A DNA stretch of 35,768 nt from a virus. The number at the start of each line of letters is the position of its first letter. The first letter of the stretch is position 1. The stretch is taken from IMG/VR virus record IMGVR_UViG_3300022198_001859, positions 1 through 35,768 of that record. One strand, 5' to 3'. The notes below the pieces were generated by a model. The model was not told the DNA's origin, made no database searches, and worked only from the letters and a program-made list of their open reading frames with translations. A program made the position numbers and the translations under genes. This document shows positions 16,805 to 23,317 of this stretch, piece by piece.

Positions 16805-16843
16805 AAAGTAAAAGTCCTACCCCCAGCGGCAGCCAAGGGTAGG
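16805..16843 (-). terminator. Rho-independent terminator, TGCC loop
   Basis: CCTACCCTTGGC (16843-16832), loop TGCC, then GCTGGGGGTAGG (16827-16816): a 12-bp stem with G-U pairs followed by ACTTTTACTTT. A clear terminator after the 880-aa gene; sequence-related to the one at 12613-12645. Confidence 0.85.
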
Positions 16844-16878
16844 GTTAGGGTTAGCCATAAAACAAATTTGTCGTTAAT

Positions 16879-19521
16879 TTATAAACAAGTTCCAAGATCT
16901 GGAGCATTCCTGACTCCTGGCTCCAGCCACGTGTCATCTGGAGTTGAACCACCGGCGTATATGGCTTCATCATCCGGGAGATTTTCAAAGTCAGAAATGT
17001 AGGTCGTGTACCACGCAGTGTAGCCTGACGATCTGTCCTTGATTGACTTTACATCGGCAAGCGATGGGGCGGAGCTGACCCATCGAACGCCGATCTGCCC
17101 ACCATCTGTTGCGCCATTCAGCAGATCTAAATCCGTCGGAAGCAAGGTCGAGGAGCTCAAATAACAACCGACCGTTGACTCCCTGTTTGGATTCTGCGCT
17201 ATTCCATCAACCTGCCCGATGTCGGCCGCGCAATTTGCCGTCAAATGCGACTGGCATCTTTGAGTCCAGAAGTTGTTTGACATTCTTACAACGTCCGATT
17301 TTCCGTTTGTTAGTGTCGGGAAAACACTGGAGCCGGAAATTTGAGCTCCTTGGAAGTAGTTGTTATGGAATCTGCTTGTAAGTCTAAAGGGCTGCGACGA
17401 TGACGACATCAATAGCTGGCCGGGCGTGAACGATGTACTCAGAGACACATGAGTATTTGAGGCGACCAGATATCGGAAATTTGGAAACAGATCTTCCGAT
17501 GACCAGAACGCATCTTGATCATGGTTGTACACGGTACCGAAATTTTGTGAATACCAGACAGCTGGCGTCAACGTCCGGTAGTTGGTCTCGATGAAAAGGT
17601 TGCCTTTCATCTCGAACCGATATGGTTGTTGATCTGTTCGGATCGTTCCTGAACCATATGTCGCGTGCTGCATCGTAACACCTCTAGTGGTGTTGAACAC
17701 TATGTTGCCACTGAACACCGCATTGTTGCATGTTCCCTGATAGAAGGAGACGCACTGGCCGTGTTCTGTCAGCGGGTTGCAGAAAAATGAATTTGTAACG
17801 ACTGACGCAAGACCGTTTCCTTGCGTCGTTCCTTCCGGCAAACCATAAGACGAGTCCGGAGTTCCACTCATGTTGATGTTCGACGATTGATACGTCGGCC
17901 CGAACCAGCACTTATCAACAGTGAGACCAGGCGAGCCATATAACTGAGAGTAGAAAAACTGATCGAAGACCGATCTTTCTACACGTCCTTGGACTCTAGA
18001 AATTGCGTTCTGTCCATAGGAAAATTCGCAATCAGAGATATGCACAAGCGCTCCAACTCTCGGCGAAGTTGATCGCAGCATCTGGCGTCCACAGCGCATC
18101 GAGCAGTTGCTGAACTTGACATATTTGCTTCCGGAACTTAGATCGTCGAGAGTATCCGGATAAGCGTAGTTGTCCCCAATCACGAAAAGTTCCGCAGAAG
18201 CAATCCCGAAAACGGAGCTGTTTACAGAGCGAACATCACGTGGTTTCCAGTACATCGTCTGTTCGTTCGGGAAATAGACGATTTGTCCAGACTCAAGGTT
18301 AGCTGGTGGGCCGAAGATAGCGGCGTTCAAATATGAAGAGACGCTTGAAAACGTCAGCAAATTGAAGTCTTCTGAAAATAGAAACCTAATCTCATTCGGA
18401 GATGCTTCTTCGGTTACACTTTGAACTGGACACCAGAACACCCGATTGTCCGAGGATTGTACATTCAGCGAACAACCACGCGAATCCGATATAAGACCAC
18501 CAACCTCATTGAAATTAAACGCCTGAAGAATGCCAGCGATGTCGCTTGGGTTCGTAAATACAACTCCGCCGACTGTTCTATAAGTCAGTCTAACTTCCCA
18601 GTCAATTCCAATTCCGATTGATTCGACAAGACTACCGATTGAATCCGATGTGAAAGAAACGACGCTTCCATCTCGCGAAAAGCTAGTGTAGGTAACTTGC
18701 GCCGACGTAGACCCAGGGTTCAGGAATATTACCTTTCCGGAGTTTGTAAAATAATCAATAGCCTCATCAGTTGTTCCAAATGTCATTTGGATAACCCAGC
18801 TTCCAGAGCTGCGAGAAGCACTAATTGAATTAAGTCCGATGTCGGATCCCTCTACAGTCTGCGTAACCGTTGCATCCCAAGAAGAATCTGGTACAATTGA
18901 GTTAGTGCTTAGATTGTAAGAAGATACAAAAGGATTTCCGCGATGGTCCATCAAATAACCGTCAAGCCTGCTGATATTGCTTGAAGTTGTAATTTCAACT
19001 CTTGTCACATTTCCTAAAGAGTAGTCGTCTACTGCAATATCATCATCAGCCCAAACAGTTCCGAACTCGATGTCTCGCTCATTTGGCGGATAAATTATCT
19101 GTTTTGGAGCTTTCTCATACGAACACCACAAGAACGGAGGGTACTCAACGATAGATCCATTTGTCTTGAAATCACAACTGGCCCGATAGACTCCCGGTCC
19201 AAAAGTGTTTAATTCGTCTGCTAACCAGCTCGGCTGGAAGCCGCCGTAGAAATTGCCGTTTTCGATTGTGATCGTTTTGTCTGTTGGCAACACGATTGCA
19301 GAATCGTGGGAAATTGAAACTCCACCCCTATCTAGGGAGCTGATGTAGTTCTTTCCCTCCAGATCGATTGTTGATCCGTCTTCGGCAGAATCTATTGTGG
19401 ATTGCAAGGAAGCAAGAGAGAAAAACTCAAGCTGCTCTTCTTGAATACTTCCGGACGCAATTGTCACTGATGAACCATTGAACCGAAAGCTTGCCGCGTT
19501 CGTGCCTTTTGCGATTCTCAT
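16879..19521 (-). CDS. Large parallel beta-helix tail protein / tailspike candidate (880 aa)
   Basis: Starts MRIAKGTNAASFRFNGSS in an ATGA overlap with the 624-aa gene. The pattern LASLQSTIDSAEDGSTIDLE followed by YISS and then TITIENGNFYGGFQ (about residues 32-95) is the usual entry to a pectate-lyase/right-handed beta-helix fold: a short helix, then strands of 'sTIdLeG..y' type. Many helix turns follow (e.g. KYVKFSNCSMRCGRQML, ALVHISDCEFSYGQNAISR, VVTNSFFCNPLTEHGQCVSF, AVFSGNIVFNTTRGVTM). These are consistent with a trimeric tailspike that recognises or degrades host polysaccharide. No catalytic residues can be named. Its codon use differs visibly from the capsid genes, suggesting a laterally exchanged module. 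Confidence 0.75.
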   Translation of the reverse strand: MRIAKGTNAASFRFNGSSVTIASGSIQEEQLEFFSLASLQSTIDSAEDGSTIDLEGKNYISSLDRGGVSISHDSAIVLPTDKTITIENGNFYGGFQPSWLADELNTFGPGVYRASCDFKTNGSIVEYPPFLWCSYEKAPKQIIYPPNERDIEFGTVWADDDIAVDDYSLGNVTRVEITTSSNISRLDGYLMDHRGNPFVSSYNLSTNSIVPDSSWDATVTQTVEGSDIGLNSISASRSSGSWVIQMTFGTTDEAIDYFTNSGKVIFLNPGSTSAQVTYTSFSRDGSVVSFTSDSIGSLVESIGIGIDWEVRLTYRTVGGVVFTNPSDIAGILQAFNFNEVGGLISDSRGCSLNVQSSDNRVFWCPVQSVTEEASPNEIRFLFSEDFNLLTFSSVSSYLNAAIFGPPANLESGQIVYFPNEQTMYWKPRDVRSVNSSVFGIASAELFVIGDNYAYPDTLDDLSSGSKYVKFSNCSMRCGRQMLRSTSPRVGALVHISDCEFSYGQNAISRVQGRVERSVFDQFFYSQLYGSPGLTVDKCWFGPTYQSSNINMSGTPDSSYGLPEGTTQGNGLASVVTNSFFCNPLTEHGQCVSFYQGTCNNAVFSGNIVFNTTRGVTMQHATYGSGTIRTDQQPYRFEMKGNLFIETNYRTLTPAVWYSQNFGTVYNHDQDAFWSSEDLFPNFRYLVASNTHVSLSTSFTPGQLLMSSSSQPFRLTSRFHNNYFQGAQISGSSVFPTLTNGKSDVVRMSNNFWTQRCQSHLTANCAADIGQVDGIAQNPNRESTVGCYLSSSTLLPTDLDLLNGATDGGQIGVRWVSSAPSLADVKSIKDRSSGYTAWYTTYISDFENLPDDEAIYAGGSTPDDTWLEPGVRNAPDLGTCL

Positions 19522-21392
19522 GATGTCGGCCCGTCATAAGCACGCCAGGACGAAGGATCGCCCGGGTCGCTTGCGTAAAAAATCATCGCGGCCGGAACGT
19601 CTATTGGGTTCTGGGGATCATTCCAGGGAATCGACAAACTATAGGTGACAAAAGATTTGTACACTCCAGTTGTAATGATTGCTCCAACCTCCCAACCGAG
19701 AACGTCGTTCCAATATCCTACATAGGGAGCGACACTGCCCATCGTATCGGCATTAAAGTAGTAGCCATTGGCGGAGTTAGTCCATGGACCAGCTCCGCCG
19801 GTGCCCCTCGTGATCTCTTCTGGCTGGATCGGGTTCATAGCCGGAGTCTGACCAACGACCGACCACATCGTCCCATCGTAAAACGATAAGTCGATATCGT
19901 TTCCGTCGTTGACCGACCCATAGATACGGCCAACGACGGTAGCCGCCGTGTCCCAGTCAGCAGCCGCAGCCGCCACGGTACCAAAGTCAATCATAGCAGT
20001 ATCGTCCGGGCTAACTCCATTGCTAGCCGTCACGACACAGGTCAGAGCTTCTCCACCGGAGAGCCCAGAGGTATCAAACGTAGCCTGATCAGTACCTGAG
20101 TCAACAGCATCTACCTTCCATTGATAGGAAATGGTAGGAGCCGGAGTACCAGTAGCACTGGCAGTAATCGAGGCTGTATCCCCTACGGTAAGACTGTCCG
20201 CAGTTTGATCACCACTAGCAGTTAGCGTAGGTGCTACACCACCTTCAAGAGACGTAGTGAGCCCATCCAACAGAGGAATCTCTCGCGACCAAGCATAGGT
20301 CAGCGAATAAGACTGCCCCTCGGGGACTCCGCCAATCGTAGGAATGGCGTAAGCAAAGCCACCGATCTCCACGGGAGCACCGGCAGTAGATTCGCCTGAG
20401 ATCTCCAGAGCAAGGGTAAGGTCATTGACCGCATCCTTGTAGATAACGTTACTTACGATTGAGCTAACAGTGTACTCTGTCTTTGATAGACTAATTGACT
20501 TTGGTGAAGTACCATTATCAAGGAAAAGAACCTCATCATCAACTTTTGTACATACATTAGTTACTGGTGCAGTAAAATCTGAAGCTTGGATAGTTTTATT
20601 AGCACTACTATAAGAACCTCCACCAAAATACCAAGCTTCAGCATCTGCAGCTGTATTAAAGTTTAAACTAAGAGTAGTACCATTACCTGTGATTGATGTT
20701 AACCCAAGCTCATCGTATAAAACATGTCCCGCGCTAAGCGTTTCTCCCAAAAAGATACCATCGCCTGGTCCTGCATCTGTAATAACATAATCTGGATCAA
20801 TGTATGCCGCTACTACACCATCTAATAGGACAGCACGCATAGCGGAGTTTTCTGCGAAGGTGCCATAAGCACCAATAAAAGTATCTGTTTGCGAGCCACC
20901 AGCTACTGCAATAATTCTATTACCTTCGATTACAGCACTAGCTACTCCATTGACTCCCCAAGTAACTTGACCATCAATAGAGTTCTGGTAGGCAAAATAA
21001 GGCTCACCAGCAAAGTCAAGTGCAGTATAATCAATTAGATCTAGTGTGCCTGCAATCTCCGTAACAGGATCACCAACAGTGGCGAGTGTTAGGATGTTAA
21101 CATCAGGATCAATGGTAGATCCACGAGAAAGCATATCGGTAATAGCTGCCTCAGCTCCCTCTAGGTCTCCGTCACGATGGAGAATACAACCGACCAAAGC
21201 ACCAATAGCAGCTGCTTGGGTGGGGTATTGTCCTACGAGGACAGACTGGTTAATGGTAAGAGTCCATACAGCCCGGTCCTGTGTTTCAATAATCTTGAAG
21301 GATCGTACATACTTAAACTTAGGGTTATTGATATGAACAATCCTTGCATAGTCTAGGTCTGCTGTGTAACCAGCAATACTAACTGTTGCCAT
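19518..21392 (-). CDS. Multi-domain tail protein with Ig-like domain and shared C-terminal domain (624 aa)
   Basis: Preceded by AAGGAGATCCTT. The N-terminus MATVSIAGYTADLDYARIVH is followed by a helical region (AAIGALVGCILHRDGDLEGAEAAITDML, about 62-89) and beta-rich segments. Residues about 388-470 form an Ig-like domain (SLTVGDTASITASATGTPAP, then ISYQWKVDAVDSG and LTCVVTASNGVSPDD). After a TVAAAAADWDT linker the C-terminal domain ends PGDPSSWRAYDGPTS, homologous in layout to the end of the 343-aa protein. It is probably a fibre or head/tail decoration protein for host attachment. Its stop overlaps the start of the 880-aa beta-helix gene, suggesting a paired expression unit. Confidence 0.65.
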   Translation of the reverse strand: MATVSIAGYTADLDYARIVHINNPKFKYVRSFKIIETQDRAVWTLTINQSVLVGQYPTQAAAIGALVGCILHRDGDLEGAEAAITDMLSRGSTIDPDVNILTLATVGDPVTEIAGTLDLIDYTALDFAGEPYFAYQNSIDGQVTWGVNGVASAVIEGNRIIAVAGGSQTDTFIGAYGTFAENSAMRAVLLDGVVAAYIDPDYVITDAGPGDGIFLGETLSAGHVLYDELGLTSITGNGTTLSLNFNTAADAEAWYFGGGSYSSANKTIQASDFTAPVTNVCTKVDDEVLFLDNGTSPKSISLSKTEYTVSSIVSNVIYKDAVNDLTLALEISGESTAGAPVEIGGFAYAIPTIGGVPEGQSYSLTYAWSREIPLLDGLTTSLEGGVAPTLTASGDQTADSLTVGDTASITASATGTPAPTISYQWKVDAVDSGTDQATFDTSGLSGGEALTCVVTASNGVSPDDTAMIDFGTVAAAAADWDTAATVVGRIYGSVNDGNDIDLSFYDGTMWSVVGQTPAMNPIQPEEITRGTGGAGPWTNSANGYYFNADTMGSVAPYVGYWNDVLGWEVGAIITTGVYKSFVTYSLSIPWNDPQNPIDVPAAMIFYASDPGDPSSWRAYDGPTS

Positions 21393-21408
21393 AAGGATCT
21401 CCTTAATA

Positions 21409-21452
21409 TAAATAAAAGAAAGCCTAGCCCCTTCCGGTAGGAAAGAGCCAGG
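21409..21452 (-). terminator. Rho-independent terminator, TACC loop
   Basis: CCTGGCTCTTTCC (21452-21440), loop TACC, GGAAGGGGCTAGG (21435-21423): a 13-bp stem with four G-U pairs, followed by CTTTCTTTTATTT on the minus strand. It follows the 31-aa ORF. Confidence 0.85.
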
Positions 21453-21460
21453 AGAATAAG

Positions 21461-21556
21461 TTACTTAGAAATAGTTTTAATAAGAGTCACGGATGAAGGC
21501 TGCTTGCCTTTTCCCTTGCTCTTCTTTTTGATAACAATAAACTGAATCTTAGGCAT
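21461..21556 (-). CDS. 31-aa Lys-rich ORF coupled to the tail fibre gene
   Basis: The ATG overlaps the fibre stop (TAATG), with GAGGT at suitable spacing. The frame reads MPKIQFIVIKKKSKGKGKQP and then Ser/Thr/Lys sequence to a TAA eight nt before a terminator. The tight coupling and position before the terminator favour a translated gene. Function unknown; it could be a small fibre chaperone or an accessory peptide. Confidence 0.55.
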   Translation of the reverse strand: MPKIQFIVIKKKSKGKGKQPSSVTLIKTISK

Positions 21557-23199
21557 TAGCGTACCTCTGTAATGGTAGCATAAACATCATTAAATACAAC
21601 TTTTGCTCTGAGATCACTATTAAACGCGGGCAGAGTTAAACGGAAGGTAAGTACATCACCTGCTTGTACAGAAATAGTATTGAAATAGGATACAGTTTGA
21701 ATTGCTTCTGATAAATTAATTAATCGATCTGAGGTCGGATCTGGCCTATCTTGATATATATCATCCCATTCTGCACGATAGGAATATGCCTTGACGCCTT
21801 GAGCACTACTTCCCTTAAACACTAGACCATAACCACGTGCTTCACTTCTGTATTCACCAGTACTAGCATAAGAAAGTACTGGACCATCATTAGAAATAAA
21901 CCAAGATAAAGAAGTTACCAGTGTCATATCCCTTGGAGCGGTCCATTGTCCAGTAGCTGTTGAAAAATCACTACTTCCAGTGCCTCCAATACTTGTACTA
22001 GAGTAATCAGAAGTTTTACCTACAATAGTCTCAATAATTGATGTAGTGGATGGAGTTTTAGTTGCACTATCTCCAGAATTAATAGTAACAAAATATGGCT
22101 GATTAGTGATGTAGTCATGTACACTTGTACCTTGAATAGTTACGTCTCCGGCAGTGACAACAACATTTCCAATAGGAATGTTTAATTCACCGGATAAGAT
22201 ATCAATATCTCCAGTAGTAACCTCAAGCCCTCCAGACGAAACAGTTACATCACCAGACGAAACAGTAAGATCACCAGAAGTAATACCAATACCACCAGCG
22301 GTAATCGTCGCACCGTTTGCAAGAACTGTTGGGCCTGGGTTTGTGGGTTGTGTAATGTTTTGTGTTTTATTCTGAAGAGTCGAAATAGAAGAATCTAAAG
22401 TACTGAGCTTTGTACTCAGTTTATTTGTACCAGCCTTACCATCACGAACATCATCATAGGTAACAAATTCCCAAGCAGTATCGTTACCAGTATTTGGATT
22501 TACATATAGTACTGCTTTTCCATCATCAGTAGGACTAAACCCAGCCGTTGATGGAACAAGACTACCGGCATCTGCGCCAGCAGTAACGACTGATCCATTC
22601 CAAGAAAGAATACCATTGGTGTTTAAGGTTACATCACTGAGATCAGTAATACTGCTGTTAGTAAGATCAACGCCACTAACAATACCGCCAGCTGAAACAC
22701 CAAAAGCTGTAAGCTCCTGAAGAGCATTGAATAACTGAGCACTAGAGAGGTTTAGGTTCTCAGCCGTTAGGCGACTGCCAGGCTGAAAGACTACTAGCTG
22801 CGAAGTAATGTCAGTAGCTCGTCGAATCTGGAGATTCTGAGAGCCGCTAATAGTTACCGTGTTTGGGTAAAAGTAAGTTGTTCCACTTTCTACAGTAACC
22901 TCAGCATTTGCAATTGATCCAGTATTAAGCGTAATTGTCTTAGCTTCAGCATCAATTGTATACTGAACATCAGGTACAAGAGTCTTAATGGTAGCCTGAG
23001 CATTATCGCTTAGATCTTCAACAGAAAAAGCAACACCTTGATTATCTGCAAGTGAATAGACGGTATCAACATCCCAACGAACCTCAATTTGGCTTTGGTC
23101 TGTTAGGTTATTAATAAGTGAAAGCTGTGCGTAAGAGTAGGTCGCGGAGGACTCAGTATACTGCACAAGAAGCGTAGCTTCGGAATCGTTCTGGGGCAT
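21556..23199 (-). CDS. Tail fibre protein with T7 gp17-type N-terminal anchor (547 aa)
   Basis: The first about 170 residues match the T7 tail-fibre N-terminal family (Phage_T7_tail), the domain that binds the tail. It begins with a beta region (TLLVQYTESSATYSYAQLSL) and ends in the hallmark RRATDITSQLVVFQPGSRLT followed by AENLNLSSAQLFNALQEL. The middle holds a run of short 'sGDvTVss' repeats (about residues 298-352: TAGGIGITSGDLTVSSGDV and on), expected to form a fibrous beta structure. The C-terminus (ISVQAGDVLTFRLTLPAF...VFNDVYATITEVR) is a probable receptor-binding tip. Length equals T7 gp17 (553 aa). SD AAGGAGG. It follows tail tube B directly, whereas T7 gene 17 lies after genes 13-16. 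Confidence 0.88.
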   Translation of the reverse strand: MPQNDSEATLLVQYTESSATYSYAQLSLINNLTDQSQIEVRWDVDTVYSLADNQGVAFSVEDLSDNAQATIKTLVPDVQYTIDAEAKTITLNTGSIANAEVTVESGTTYFYPNTVTISGSQNLQIRRATDITSQLVVFQPGSRLTAENLNLSSAQLFNALQELTAFGVSAGGIVSGVDLTNSSITDLSDVTLNTNGILSWNGSVVTAGADAGSLVPSTAGFSPTDDGKAVLYVNPNTGNDTAWEFVTYDDVRDGKAGTNKLSTKLSTLDSSISTLQNKTQNITQPTNPGPTVLANGATITAGGIGITSGDLTVSSGDVTVSSGGLEVTTGDIDILSGELNIPIGNVVVTAGDVTIQGTSVHDYITNQPYFVTINSGDSATKTPSTTSIIETIVGKTSDYSSTSIGGTGSSDFSTATGQWTAPRDMTLVTSLSWFISNDGPVLSYASTGEYRSEARGYGLVFKGSSAQGVKAYSYRAEWDDIYQDRPDPTSDRLINLSEAIQTVSYFNTISVQAGDVLTFRLTLPAFNSDLRAKVVFNDVYATITEVR

Positions 23200-23226
23200 A
23201 GAGTAGCCTCCTTATAACTAAAGTAA

Positions 23227-23261
23227 GAAAAAGCCCCCGACCGCTTGTCAGCGATCGAGAG
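23227..23261 (-). terminator. Rho-independent terminator between tail tube B and tail fibre
   Basis: CTCTCGATCGC (23261-23251), loop TGACAA, GCGGTCGGGGG (23244-23234), then CTTTTTCTTA: an 11-bp stem with G-U pairs and a good U tract. Confidence 0.85.
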
Positions 23262-23289
23262 CCAGAGAAAGGAGAACACTTAGAGGATA

Positions 23290-23317
23290 CTAAGTAAGTT
23301 AACTTAAGCTTACTTAG
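23290..23317. repeat. Perfect 9-bp inverted repeat over the tail-tube-B stop codon
   Basis: CTAAGTAAG and CTTACTTAG flank a 10-nt AT-rich centre; the repeat includes the TAA stop of the 982-aa gene. As RNA it would form a 9-bp AU-rich stem without a U tract, so it is not a terminator by itself; it could protect the 3' end of the message or be a processing site. Confidence 0.6.
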
